Part shown: piece by piece, positions 33,372-45,081 of the stretch
How positions within the stretch are numbered: position 1 is the stretch's first letter
Layout of the letters: each line of letters begins with the position of its first letter
Source of the DNA: Euborellia annulipes
Taxonomy: Eukaryota; Arthropoda; Insecta; Dermaptera; Anisolabididae
Direction of reading: 5' to 3'
DNA: 64,000 nt
Assembly: GCA_023213315.1 (NCBI GenBank)
Contig: JAKCPI010026415.1
Location: 62,001 to 126,000 of the forward strand
Translations under genes and position numbers: made by a program
Notes under the pieces: generated by a model
Seen by the model: only the letters and a program-made list of their open reading frames with translations
Told to the model about the DNA's origin: nothing
Databases searched by the model: none

Positions 33372-33784
33372 CCCGAGTCAAAAATAAATTCCTATTTAAA
33401 CCTCAAAATCTTTAGTGAGGTTTTCGAGGGCAGTTTAATTTTTGGAGATTGGATTCAACATAGAAAGTAATCCCAGTTTGTACTTCAAAATCCTGCTTAC
33501 GGACGGTTTTACAACTTTGAGGTTTAAATCAGAACTGCAGAATCTACAATTGACCCTCAAAAACTTCAAATTATTCTATACTGGTTTGAACCTCAAAAAC
33601 CTCAAATGAGAGTTTCGAGGTTATAGTTAGGATTTCAAATCAATCGGTAATTCATATTTAAACCTCATAGTCTTCAATGAGGGTTTTGAGTGTTAAAGTT
33701 GAATTACTTTCTGAGCGGCTAATAAAACATCAAAGGAATTGAGGCTTCTGAGGTTAAAACTAGAATTTGTTTTTTGACTCAGGG
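33372..33784. mobile_element. MITE with reiterated AACCTCAAAA motifs
   Basis: Inverted ends CCCGAGTCAAAAATAAATTC and CCTGAGTCAAAAAACAAATT (reverse of the right end). Inside, at least five variants of AACCTCAAAA(A/T)CTT and the inverse TTTTGAGGTT recur, several as short hairpins. About 413 bp. TSD unclear. Confidence 0.6.
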
Positions 33785-33950
33785 AATTTTAAAAATTTCT
33801 AAGTTTGGAGAATATTTTTTGCTCATTTCAGTGACTGGGGTTTTTAAGAGAATTCCTTTTTCGAATTAAGCAGGATCCTTAGGTCTTGGTATGCTTTGGA
33901 GAAAATATTTAAGATAAATATTTTTAGCTGATGGTGGGAAGATCAAGTCT

Positions 33951-34222
33951 GTTCAAGTAAATTTGAAAATTAAAAATGCATTATATTATTATCAAATTAA
34001 TTGTATTTTCTCGAAACGTTGTTATAAAAAAACTTCAGTTTGGGTTTCGGCCTCCAACAACAAATTGATTTTGAATTATCTAGATCCAGAGCTCTCTGCT
34101 GAAAGTACGCAGCACAGTGGCCGAGAGGTCTGAGGATTTTTATAACAACGTTTCGAGAATAAATATAATTATTTTGATAATAATATATTGCATTTTTCAT
34201 TCGCAAATTTACTTGGACTGAC
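33951..34222. mobile_element. Foldback with paired CGAAACGTTGTTATAA
   Basis: Arms: CAAGTAAATTTG, AATGCATTATATTATTATCA and CTCGAAACGTTGTTATAAAA, each mirrored on the right (34135-34222). The outward GAAACGTT motif is paired with CTTCAG/CTGAGG stretches inside. Looks like an inverted pair of hammerhead-like ends, degenerate. Confidence 0.55.
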
Positions 34223-34432
34223 ATCATAAGCTATATTTATCTACAGTCCTGATGAGTCCATTGTTAATAAAATTTTTTTAAATGAAAAGACAAAAAGTTT
34301 CAAAGACCAAAAAAAAATAATAATAATAGATTAACTTTTTAGGTGGTTGCATACCCAAATTCCTCCACCCTGGATCTAGCCATCTCGAAATTACATCTTT
34401 TCTTTTTTTTTTTTAGTTTTTTTCTCTGATTT

Positions 34433-34596
34433 TTTACTTTCTCTTACCTATGTATATATGTAATATATATATAGAGAGAAAGTATTGGTTTCATGTCAAA
34501 AATTCGATGTCGAGATTTTGATGGATCTTCACATGTTTTGAGGTCCCCTGAATCCAAAAAAGTGGTTTTCGCGACATGGTCTGTCTGTGGGTGGGT

Positions 34597-34635
<39 letters not shown>

Positions 34636-35128
34636 TGTGTTCACTTTTAAGCATGAAGGAATTGAGCTATGAGGTTGAAATTTTATATATAAGTTAAACA
34701 CCCCCGGGACCGGAAAAATAAGCTTTTAATCAAAATCGGCCAAAGAGTACTAGTACTTTACTGATGTACCTTTTCAGTTTTTTTCGATTTTCTCAAAATT
34801 CGCTCTAACGATTTTGATTAAAATTCAAAAATCAATTATTTTTTAGATGCTCTTTCAAATGTATATTCTCGTTTTGCCCTCAAAATTGTTTGAAGACCAC
34901 TTTATCTTGCACTCCATAGAAAAGATAGGAGAAATGGTTGCCATGGTAACAAAATATAAATATTTTCCCATACTTATAAATTTTACATCTGAATTCAAAT
35001 ATTCCCTACTGCCGGGAACTAAATACATGTCGACACAAAAAATCTGGTGTGACAAGCACAGTACACAACTTTCGATTACCGAAGGTAGAGAGAAAGTTAT
35101 GTGCTGTGCGACAGTCACACCAGATTTT
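34433..35128 (+). mobile_element. Family A element, full length
   Basis: Complete: left palindrome (34437-34482), CATGGTCTGTCTGTGGGTGG, a long GT run (34600-34633), body, and right hairpin (35040-35128) with loop CGATTACCGAAGGTAGAGAG. Closest copy to that at 418-1115. Confidence 0.9.
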
Positions 35129-36674
35129 TAAAATTTCCTTACAATTACATCAGAAATTTGACTGCCCTCCCCCATACTTAATCAAAGCAAAAAAAAAAGA
35201 TTTCAATAAAAAATTTAATTACTAGATAAAATGTTTAAATGGACCATTTGCGTTTGAAACATACAAGAAAAAAAATTTATTGTCTTCGGCCCCTCAAGTT
35301 TACGCTTCTGGGAATAAAACAAACTGGCGAGATCTCTCTTTTAATATAATGTAGTTTTATTATAAAATATTTTGCGCTTGAATTACATGCCCCTCCCCCT
35401 TGGCCGAAAGACTAAAAGTTGTTGATAAATGTGGTCTGTAAGCCAAGGGGCGCGGGCTCCCGTCCGATGAATTTATTTAAATCATTTGGATATCAAATGG
35501 TATAGGTAACTAAATATGCCTGTACCCTGTAATATATATCGTTTCTAACTACTGTGTATCGTTAATAGTCTAATGGCCTAAGATGCCGAAAAAACTTATA
35601 AAAAAGAAACATGACTCAAATGGATTTGATAGCTACGGTAGAGAAAAAACAAGACCAAGACCTTAATGATCTTCAGAATTGACCCAATAGTTGAGATTTA
35701 AAAAAAAAAAAAAAAAAAAAAAAACACTAGGTTATAAGTTTTAGAGATTTACTAAAAAAAAAAAAAAACTTTTAACTCGGATTTCAAAACTCATATGCCT
35801 TCATTAAAAGTAATTTAAAAATAATTAATTAGTATAAATGTTTATTTAATTTATATCCTAGTGTTTTTATTTTTTTAAATTTCATATATAATAAGCCTAT
35901 ATATTTTTTTTTTAACCTTTTCGGCTACAGAGGCTATTTAGGGGTGTTTATTTTATAAACTTGTCCTATGTACATTTTAAAGAATAAAATAAATAAAAAT
36001 AAATAAATAAATATATTTTTAAAGTACATAGTACTGATGACTATGGGGGGACGTTCCACATGCTCGAGGTCACCAATCCCGAGCTTTTGTCATCACTTAA
36101 CCGCAACGATTGTCATATATTCTTAATATTACAACTAGAGTTGATGGTTTAAATTAAAAAAAAAAAGTCTTCGTTTATTTATTAAAAAAAAAAGCAGCTC
36201 TTTTCTTATTTTTATCGATATCATCCATTTGTAAAAAAAATAAACAAGAGGCAATTTTTGATCGTTTTTTTTTGTACTGTTTCGGATGTTGGGGCGGCTT
36301 TATCTTGTGCTTATCTCTTCGTCTAACGGCCTTGGCCAAGGTGAAGAGGGCCCCTCCTCCCTCAATGTCATTATGAAGAGGATCTCAAGAAGGCGCCTCC
36401 TCCATTCAGACGACAAAAAGACCCTCCAGGAAAAATACACACTCAACGATGCTCTAACAGAACCTTTGGGCTGTTTTTTATGAAGCTTTTCCTTCAAGAC
36501 ATCTCTCTATATATAATAATAATACTATATACAAGCAGTCATTAACAAATCTTTTATAATTTAAAGCAAAAGAAAGAAATGAGAAATAATTAAATACAAA
36601 ATCATTAAAAAAAAAAAAACTTGAAGCAGAATTTTAATCATATCGTCAAAGTTGTTTTTTATATTAAAAATTGG
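35129..36674. other. AT-rich DNA with SINE and A-tract remnants
   Basis: 35430-35515 matches the SINE-1 head and body in plus orientation (GTCCGATGAATTTATTTAAA). 35577-35600 and 35905-35945 resemble SINE-2 tails. Long A runs at 35700 and 35756. A 65-codon plus-strand open frame at 36286-36483 (and its mirror) lies in a GC-richer patch (CTTGGCCAAGGTGAAGAGGG); no domain or exon borders that I trust. Confidence 0.4.
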
Positions 36675-37475
36675 GACTGGTCGCACAGCACACAACTTTC
36701 TCTTACCTTCGGTAATCGAAAGTTGTATTCTGTGCTTGTCTCATCAGATTTTTTGTGTCGAATGTATTTAGTTTCCGACAGATTACATTCGATTTTTTTT
36801 TTTAAACTTTAACACTTTTTCTCATTTACCTCACACTCATACACACATTCACACAGTCTTTTCGGCAACTCAGGCCATTTAAACTTTAGACGATAACTGT
36901 TGTAATTAATATATATATTTGGGGTGAGGCATTTCTATTTAAGCCATCTGGTATCCAAATGGCTTAAATAAAATCATCGGACGCCTGGGTCCGAACCCGG
37001 TCGTTTGGTATTGGATCTTTTCTATGGAGTATAAGAGGTGTTCAGATGATTTCAATGACAAAATGAGAATATAATTTTAAAGAGAATCTAAAAATAATTG
37101 ATTTTTGAATTTAAAAAAAAATGTTCGAGCCAATTTTGAGAAAATCGAAAATAAACTGAAAAAGTACATCCGTAAAGTACTAGTACTTTTTGGCCGTTTT
37201 TGTTTAAAAGCTTATTGTCACGCCCCAGGGGGTGCTTAACTTAAATATAAAATTTCAACCTCCTAGCTCATTTCCTTCTTGAGATATTTTGTTCAGACAC
37301 ATACAGACAGACAGACAGACAGACAGACCATGTCGCGAAAACCACTTTTTTGGATTCAGGGGACCTCAAAACGTATATATCCATCTAAATCTCGACATCG
37401 AATTTTTGACACGAATCCAATACTTTATCTCTCTTTATATTAACATATAAAATATATAGAGGTAAGAGAAAGTAA
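36675..37475 (-). mobile_element. Family A element with SINE insertion
   Basis: Right hairpin at 36675-36750 (loop CTTACCTTCGGTAATCG), SINE at 36797-37013, then body from CTTTTCTATGGAGTATAAGA to the CAGACAGACAGACAG microsatellite and left palindrome (37425-37475). Confidence 0.87.
36797..37013 (-). mobile_element. tRNA-derived SINE inside Family A
   Basis: T run (poly-A), ACTCATACACACATTCACAC tail, AAGCCATCTGG/CCAAATGGCTT palindrome, AAATAAAATCATCGGACGCC, CGAACCCGGTCGTTTGG head remnant. Inserted in the first part of a Family A body. Confidence 0.85.
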
Positions 37476-37687
37476 AAAGTAGGATCACTCATTTTTTATG
37501 TCAGTATATCTAAAATTATTTTATTTAATAAATCTAATTTTTTTAATCACTTGCTCTTATGTGTACACCTATAATAATAATATTGAATTGAGAATTAAAA
37601 TAATAATAATGGCCTACGTGACCAATTCCTAATATATATAGATATACTTTTGTATGTGTTCTAATACTTGTTGTAACTTGTTTACAG

Positions 37688-37798
37688 GTGAGGGTCCCTT
37701 GAGGTCAGGACTTGCTTCTCTCCAGTATAGGCAGAGAAGCCGACCAGTTCACCTCGTCTCCGCGTTGGCTTGTCTTCAAATCCAGAATCCCTCAATTG
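37688..37798 (+). CDS. Candidate coding exon cassette 2 (111 nt)
   Basis: Bounded by TTGTAACTTGTTTACAG and GTGAGTATT. Only the frame GT + 36 codons + G is open: EGPLRSGLASLQYRQRSRPV then HLVSALACLQIQNPSI. Phase, end sequence (CC-T-CA-TTG, then GTGAGT) and upstream TATAGATATACTTTT resemble the cassette at 28499-28618, so the two look like diverged duplicates. The exon itself begins GTGAGGGT directly after CAG, so CAG/GTGAGG could regenerate a donor after splicing: a recursive-splice signature. Protein not recognised. Confidence 0.48.
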
Positions 37799-38274
37799 GT
37801 GAGTATTTCATCAAATTTTTTAAATTGTTATTCTTTTATAATTTAAACATACTCTGATATAAAAAAAATATTCGAACGAATCATTATTAAGTGCTTAAAA
37901 ATCATTAAAACCATATCATTTGAATTAGATATTACAAAACATGGCTCGATTTGAAGTAATCTATGTAGTAAATTTTTTATTTAATCTTGGTTGTATTTTT
38001 GCTTTTGTTATTGAATTTTATTGTTTCTGGAAATTGAACCCAGAATCTCCAACGATTTCGGAGCATATGGATTATGAATAGATGAATGCAATGGCCATCA
38101 GAAAATCTATGCCTATATCGTGGGATTCTTATTTCCAAAAATTGCATCTATTAATTTTTTTTTAAATATATAATCTGCATTCTATGCAAATTCCCCAAGG
38201 CTATTATACACAACCATGAGTGTGTTTGATTGATTTTCGGTTTTATTATTATATCTCTGAAACTTCTTAAATAA
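37799..38274. other. No recognised feature; intron-like
   Basis: AT-rich, follows exon cassette 2. Confidence 0.45.
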
Positions 38275-38735
38275 AATCTGGTGTGACTGGTCGCACAGCA
38301 CACAACTTTCTCTTACCTTCAGTAAGAAGAAGTTGTGCTCTGTGCTTTTATCACACCAGATTTTTTGTGTCGAAATATCTCCGACTTTTTTTTTGAAATT
38401 TCATAATAAATTCATTTTATATCACAAATCCGGAGACAAGATTAGAATACTAAAAAAAAGGTCGAATGAGATTCGTATAGCCTACTAAAAAAAGCTCGAA
38501 CGAAAAACGGCGCCCCAGTTGGGTTCCATGGAGGAATCTAAAATTTAAACCTCGTTAATGCTTAAAATTGAGCACACACACACACAGACAGACCATGTCG
38601 CGAAAACCTTTTTTGATTTAGAGGACCTCAAAACTTGTATATCCATCAAAATCTCGACATCGAATTTTTGACATGAAACTAATACTTTCTCTCTATATAT
38701 TTTAACATATATAGAGGTAAGAGAAAGTAAAAAAT
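38275..38735 (-). repeat. Family A copy with internal deletion, reversed
   Basis: Right hairpin (38277-38365; loop CTTACCTTCAGTAAGAAG), about 160 bases of unrelated or decayed sequence, then AATGCTTAAAATTGAGCACA to the left palindrome (38680-38735). Most of the body is deleted. Confidence 0.8.
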
Positions 38736-38779
38736 GGATAAAATTCTATATAAATATTACGGAATAATTTGGAGTTATG

Positions 38780-38877
38780 ATGTCGAGACAAAAAATCTGG
38801 TGTGACAAGCACAGAACACGACTTTCAATTACCGAAGATAAGAGAAAATTGAGTGCTAGTCACACCAGATTTTTTAT
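38780..38877 (+). repeat. Family A right hairpin only
   Basis: GTCGAGACAAAAAATCTGG through hairpin loop CAATTACCGAAGATAAGAG to AGTCACACCAGATTTTTT. Truncated immediately upstream of GTCGAGAC. Confidence 0.8.
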
Positions 38878-39117
38878 ATTCATTTGAATATTTTTGATAT
38901 TATTTATTTATAAAGCTTTGGCAATCATTTAGAAAATTCCTCTAATGGCTAATATTCGCGCCTCCCCTAAAACTAGTCCGCGGCTCCCAGCTTGGAAAAC
39001 TCTGCTATAGATCCCTATTTGAATAATTTTTCTTATATTTATTAAATCTTATAAGCCACATTTCTTTTTTATTTATTTAAGCCTACTATAATTTTACATT
39101 CTCGGTTCGAAGTTTAA

Positions 39118-39165
39118 TTTTTACTTTCTCTTACCCTATATTAATATATAGGGAGAAAGTATTGT
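39118..39165 (+). repeat. Family A left palindrome only
   Basis: TTTTTACTTTCTCTTACCC with loop ATATTAATAT and GGGAGAAAGTATTG. Sequence after it is unrelated. Confidence 0.75.
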
Positions 39166-39479
39166 TTCTAGTTTATTAAATATTGAAATATTAATAGAAA
39201 TCGCGTCCACCGAATCCAATTCATTTTCTGGCATTCACTCAATTGATCCCTTGATTATAGCCATATAAAATCGCCAGGCAATCCTTAGGGACATAACATT
39301 TCATATATCCTTTATTTATTTTGTAATTTTTTTCTAACTTTTATATTCAGAAGGGAGAAAAGTGAGAATTAAAAAAAAAATTCTACTATATGAATAGATA
39401 GAATTTTTTATCAACATTTTTCCAATTTATATTTAGTCATTTCGGGAATCAGTCACTAACTACACTAAAGTTTTTTTGT

Positions 39480-39736
39480 TTTTTTTTAACACACTTTTTT
39501 CCCATTCACACCCACACTCACACCCACATTCACACAGTCTTTTCGGCAACTCAGACCATATAAGACTTTGTCGATATCCGTTATTGATTAATATACTTAT
39601 TGGGGGTTCAGGCATTTTTATTTAAGCCATTTGGTATCCAATAAATAAATAAAATCATCCGATTGCCTGGGATCCGAACCCGCGACCCTTGGTATAGAAG
39701 GCCAGCACGGTTGCCACTAGACCAAGCTCGAGGGCT
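39480..39736 (-). mobile_element. tRNA-derived SINE, full length
   Basis: Poly-T start, ACCCACATTCACACAGTCTT tail, the AAGCCATTTGG half-palindrome (partner shortened), CCGATTGCCTGGGATCCGAA, CCGCGACCCTTGG, and tRNA-like head to CTCGAGGGC. Confidence 0.82.
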
Positions 39737-39789
39737 AATATAAAGTTGATTATCTATTTTATAAAATTTTATTTATTTTTTATTATTTT

Positions 39790-40266
39790 TTTTTTTTTTT
39801 TGAAAAAATACTTTTTTCCTATGCACACTCACACTCACACAGTCTTTTCCTCAACTAAGGCCATATAAGACTTTATACGATAATCCATATATGGACCCTG
39901 TTACGCATTAGTGTGTTAAGTGCCAGCTATCGAGTTTTGAGAAAATTAATATTAAAGTTTTTTGTTTTCATTGGATTAAGCTTATATATAATTTTTTTTT
40001 TTGTCAATTGTTCAAGTAACATTAAATATAAATTTTTTTAGGACATATTTCATAAAAAAAATACTATTAATTTTAGCATTTGAAACAATATTCCGTGCTT
40101 AACTATATTTTTAATTTTTTTGGCGCTTGACACACTAATGCATAACAGGGACAATATATAAATAATATCTCTTTGGGGTCCAGGCATTCTTATTAAAGCT
40201 ATTTGGTATCCAAATGGCTTAAAAAAATATCGGACTGCCTGTGATCCGAACCCGCGACCCTCGGTT
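39790..40266 (-). mobile_element. tRNA-derived SINE split by a MITE
   Basis: Tail (ACACTCACACTCACACAGTC) at 39820-39882, interrupted at TATACGATAA by the MITE 39883-40158, then GGGGTCCAGGCATTCTTATT, AAGCTATTTGG/CCAAATGGCTT, GAACCCGCGACCCTCGG. Head truncated at 40266. Confidence 0.82.
39883..40158. mobile_element. MITE (CCATATATGGACCCTGTTA), uninterrupted
   Basis: TIRs CCATATATGGACCCTGTTAC and the inverse of GCGCTTGACACACTAATGCA plus TAACAGGG. Interior identical in order to 19423-19968 without the SINE. About 275 bp. Confidence 0.82.
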
Positions 40267-41839
40267 TTTGTTTTCGAAAAATTATTTTTCACCAAAATTT
40301 AGATTTCTCAAAATAAATGCTCAAAATATTACTGGTACGGTATTGATATCTCTCTATAAAACTAGTTTATATATTAAAGAAGTTTTAATTTTTTCTTTCC
40401 ACTTCAATCTTCTCTTTTATCTAAATTAATAATAATAATTTGAAGAGGCGTGCGTGTGTGTGGGTTGTTAATAGTTTAACTCGATCCATTTGTTTCAAAT
40501 TCTAATCTCCACCCCGGTCGTATTTATGTGATTATCTTATTACCCGAATTAAATTCCAAACGACTTCATTGTCTTACTAATATTCTCAAAAGCAACGAAG
40601 GAAATCAAAGGTTAAAAGTCCCTCTCTCCGACAGTGTTTTTTATTTTTATTTCAATTACTTCAAAAAGAGATTTTGTAAATCGCAGACTTAAAAAAAAAA
40701 GCTCACATGATTTTATTATACACTCAGACCAAATTCGTTTCGCTATCAAAAAAATTTAATCCTTAATTCCAGAAAAAATAGAGGGTGCAAAAATTCATTT
40801 GTTATTTTCTTACTAGATCGTAGCCAAGCCAAATGTCCACCCCACAAATTTATTTTTGACTAGCCCGGTGTTGAGTTGTAAATTTCTTAACAAATGTGCA
40901 GGTCAAGCTTTAGAGCAATTATTCCAAAAATCCATTAGTCAAGTGGCCGTTTGTGTTGCCTGCTTTTCAGCAACCAACCTTGAACTAATTTTCCCAACCC
41001 ATGACTTTCCTAGCGCCTTCAAAACGCTGCCTAGGCAACCATATTCAAGCCTATAAATTTTCGTACATGTTTGGAAAAGATTATATTTGAAATTTTTTTT
41101 GTTTTCTGCTAAATAAACCATTATTATTTTAAAGACTTTTATGACTGGGTTCAGTTTTTTACTGGATCATAGAAATGCATCAAATTATTTTTTCCTCAAT
41201 CACTTACTTATTCATTAAAACGATAATAGCTTTTTGTTTCATGTTTCTTTTGTCAATTTTCCTCTGCATCTAATTACATTTAAATATGAACAACAATCGC
41301 GAGTTAATACGATAAGGAAGATAATTTTTTTTTTATATTATTCCGCAGATATGTTTTTTTATCATAAAAAATTATTATAGCTATTGATACTAACTTTTTT
41401 TTCTTTTTATAAATGAAATTTCGTTATTACCTGTAGTTACAAAAAAGTCTTGTGGTGGACAGGTCATTTATTTTTTTACGATTGTCTTTTATTACTACAA
41501 TTTAAAAGACACTATACACTTTAAAAGAACCACATGAAAGGTATATTCTTTTAATAAATAAATAGGAAAACTATTTTTTATTTTCTTTTTAATACTGGCA
41601 AATTTTTCATTACTGAGGAATAATTGAAATTATTATAAACTTGGGTGGAGAGGCTTTGATATTTGGTTTTTGCGAATAGGGATCTTAATTGCACGTCCTT
41701 ATCACACGTGAAATGAAATTTAATATGAAAAAGTTTGAAAAAGTTTTTATTTGCGAGATTGAATTACTTATTTATAAATATTTGTTATTCAAAAAAAGAC
41801 AAGTTTTTTTCCCGATGTTTCTTACCCTTGTTTCGAGCT
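40267..41839. other. AT-rich DNA; weak ORFs only
   Basis: Contains a 66-codon plus-strand open frame (40856-41056) with five cysteines but no domain, splice context or repeat identity, judged chance. No other feature seen. Confidence 0.4.
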
Positions 41840-42235
41840 TCTTCAGAAATTAACAAAAAACAGACGTTCCGTAATTTTATTATTTTAACTGATTAAGAGT
41901 AGACTATTTGAGACCTTCAGAGCCAGAACGGCCTAACCCACATTTCATTTTTTTGGTTTTATGTCTTAACACTATCCTCATAAGTTATGACTCATAACTT
42001 ATATTTTAAAAAATACCGTAGTGTCCCAAATTTCCCCCTAAGTGCTTAGAATTTTATTCTAAGTTGGTTGAATTTATTACGACTGAGATGCAGTTTCGGA
42101 TCTGACATCTCCCCTTCTTCAGGCATTCATATAATTAATGTGGTACCTTTTGTTAATTATATGTTAAATAATATGGAGAGATGTCAACTACGAAACTGCA
42201 TTTCTGTAGAGAGCTAGTCGCAATAAATTCAACCT
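41840..42235. mobile_element. Hammerhead-like motif and foldback pair
   Basis: Minus strand 41857-41838 region reads CTGAAGAAGCTCGAAACAAG. Then 42066-42232 is an inverted pair whose arms share GGTTGAATTTATT(A/G)CGACT and GCAGTTTCG...GACATCTC; the left arm (minus) reads CTGAAGAAGGGGAGATGTCA then GATCCGAAACTGCA. Short palindrome of about 170 bp. Cores degenerate. Confidence 0.55.
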
Positions 42236-42532
42236 ACTTAGAACAAAATTCTTGTTTTTCAATGATATCAAGATAAATAAACGAATAAACCTCCAAATGG
42301 GTTTTTAATGGCGAGGTTTTGCAGGTTTCTTCAGCTAAAAATATTTTGATTGCAAATGGCAAAATTCTAATTACATAATCTCTCTCTGAATTCATAATGA
42401 AAAAATTCACTAGATTCACTAATTAGATTTCTTGTGAAGAAAACCTCGTCCACTAGTGTTATTCATAATATTGCCATTCGGCCAGAAAAATATAATTTTT
42501 CGTAGATAATACGCAATACTGGCGAAATGTTA

Positions 42533-42900
42533 ATTTTTACTTTCTCTTACCTCTATATATGTTAATATATATAGAGAGAAAGTATTGCATTCATGTCAAA
42601 AATTCGATGTCGAGATTTTGATGGATATACACGTTTTGAGGTCCCCTGAATACAAAAAAGTGGTTTTCGTGATATGATCTGTCTGTCTTTCTGTGTGTGT
42701 GTCAATTTCAAGCAAGAAGGAATTGAGCTACGAGGTTGAAATTTTATATTCAAGTTAGACATCCCTCTCGAGCGTGAAAATAAGCTTTTACACAAAATCG
42801 GCTAAAAAGTACTACTACTTTACTGATGAACTTTTTCAGTTTTTTTTTCGATTTTCATAAAATTCGCTCCAACTATTTTGATTAAAATTAAAAAATCAAT
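42533..42900 (+). repeat. Family A copy, left half
   Basis: Left palindrome, ATTCGATGTCGAGATTTTGA, GTCTGTCTTTCTGTGTGTGT, body to AAAATCAATT, then replaced by a SINE-2 tail scrap (AAAGGCCTAAAATGCCGAAA). Confidence 0.85.
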
Positions 42901-44100
42901 TAAAGGCCTAAAATGCCGAAAAGATTTTCAAAAAATACTCATACTTAAGAAACACTCGATACTTATTGGTATACTATAGGATACTTTCCTTTCGACACAA
43001 TACAAAGTACAAGTATCGATACTTTTTTTCGATACAACATCCCTAGCCATAATACACTAATTAATTAATAGAAAATTATTGAATCTTATATCATGGGAAG
43101 AAGTAAAGTATTTTGTAACTAGGCTATCTATTATATATAAGTATAATTAATTTTCAATGATTCTTTTATTTAAACTAAAAAGAGGGAAATAACCTTTTGC
43201 ATCATGGAATTTTTATGTTAAAATCTAAATTCGTGGGCGCTCATTAAATATTAAATCTAATTTCCGTAAAATTATGTTTAAATTAACGCCCATGCTTTTT
43301 ATTATATTTTGTAATAAATATTTAACAATATTATGGAATATTTTTCTCTTTTTAGTGCATTAAAAATAAATCAAAGCTTTATTTAATTTATAGACAAGTG
43401 GATTAGGAATCTGTAATTATTAAACAAACTTAGTTAACCAATCAATGTAGAGCTGGAAAAAACGAAAAATATTTAGTATCATTTTTGTAATGTATGAATG
43501 ATAAATTTAACGGTTTACCCCCCCCCCCCCCAACCGAGTTTATTATAATCTTTATAAACTTTAAGCAAGTCTAAAAAAAATTTGATTAAACTTTGAAATT
43601 CAATCCATATTCAAAAGCAAATCAATATTCTAAGGAGATTGACTTAACGAAGGACAAAAGGACAAAGGGCCTGAATCATAAAATTTATAATACTATACGA
43701 AAACAACAACATTATCAACAATTTCTATGCAAATTCATTAAAGTTAAAGTTTTCAAAAAGAGTTTCATCAAGAAAATAGATATAATATTTAAAAAAAAAA
43801 GTAAAAAGGAAGAAAAATGAAATAAAATTTTTTTAACTATCTCAAGAATTTGTGAAGTGATTATATAGACCAGGCGCTGGAGGTAGTTGAGTATGCAAAA
43901 TCTGAGGACCGAATTCTGACAATGGATTTGGGCTAAGAATAGCTCCCAGAATAAGGATCCGGATCTTGCCGGGCCAATTTTTTTTTTACCCCCACTCCTC
44001 TTATTTCCATAGGAATTCAATGGAATACGTGCTAAGATAATGTGAAGACTTGCAATTATGGTCAAATTCTTATACTTAAAACCTCAAATTATGAAAAAAC
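42901..44100. other. No recognised feature
   Basis: AT-rich with a C tract at 43520. No supportable exon or element; open frames here are short and AT-driven. Confidence 0.45.
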
Positions 44101-44104
44101 TTTC

Positions 44105-44655
44105 TCGAGTACAAATTCAAACCGGGCCTAGTTGCATTTCATTCCATTTCCAAAACTATCTTGTTGCAGACAAATACTGTTCCAAAACTACTTGCTTGCT
44201 AATGGCGAGTTTCATGAAGTCATTTCCAAAACTTGCTAATTGCAATGAATAATAGCTTCCACAAAATTGTATATTTTGACAAACTGGGGGTAATTTTTAT
44301 AGTACAGACCTATATTTCTAGAATTTTTAATAATGATTATTGTTGGCTAATCTGCTACTTTTATGGAATTTTCTTTTGTTTTGCTATGTTGATTGACACT
44401 GACGATTTGCATTTACAGTGCTAAAACTCGCTAAATGCGAAAGGTCTAATTCCAAAACTTTTCCAAAAGTGCCTAGTTGAATATTAAAACAGTTTATTAC
44501 TGCTATATAGAAAATAATACAGACCTTGTATATTGTGTTCCTAATTTATTTACAGATTTTATAAACATAACATTCTTGAATTTATTCAGGTTTTTCTCGT
44601 TTCCTGAAAATTCGTTCCCGATGCAACTAGACACTTTTGGAAATGGACGACTCAT
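44105..44655. repeat. Region with reiterated TTCCAAAACT motifs
   Basis: CCTAGTTGCATTTCATTCC, then at least five variants of TTCCAAAACT followed by (T)TGC within 350 bases, and near the right edge ATGCAACTAGACACTTTTGG, an inverse of the left motifs. Suggests a TIR element with subterminal motif clusters, ends not resolved. Confidence 0.4.
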
Positions 44656-44700
44656 ATATATGTATATTAATATATACATATAGGTAAAAGAAAGTAAAAA
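44656..44700 (-). repeat. Family A left palindrome only, reversed
   Basis: ATATATGTATATTAATATAT...AGGTAAAAGAAAGTAAAAA. Isolated end fragment. Confidence 0.6.
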
Positions 44701-45081
44701 AAAAACTTTCTTTAGTTTCCTTGCTGCTGCTCTAAATAATTAATTTCTACTCTCTTGTCATCAGAGTTTAGAAATTTATAGACTAAATCAATGAAAATTT
44801 AAAGAAACAATTGGAACAAATTACCGCTTTGAGGACAAAGTCCCGGAGTGTCCTTAATTTAAGAAACAAATTACAGAAGTAGTGATATCCCAGTGGAATT
44901 AGAAGTAGTTGAGAAAGAAGAGAATTAGAATTAATTTAGAAGAGTTTTACACTTCCGTTGATAATGAAGCATGGCCTGAAGGGAATTTAAAATGTACCCT
45001 CTCTTTCTTGATTAATATTAGTCATAATTCATGAAAACCGATCGATTCAGATTAATATAATAATACAGTTTCTAATTAAAA

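Noticed and set aside
34588..34636. GT microsatellite as an independent feature
   Set aside because: It is the internal microsatellite of the surrounding Family A element.
40856..41056. 66-codon cysteine-bearing ORF as a small protein
   Set aside because: No domain, no splice or initiation context, overlapping ORF on the other strand; likely chance.
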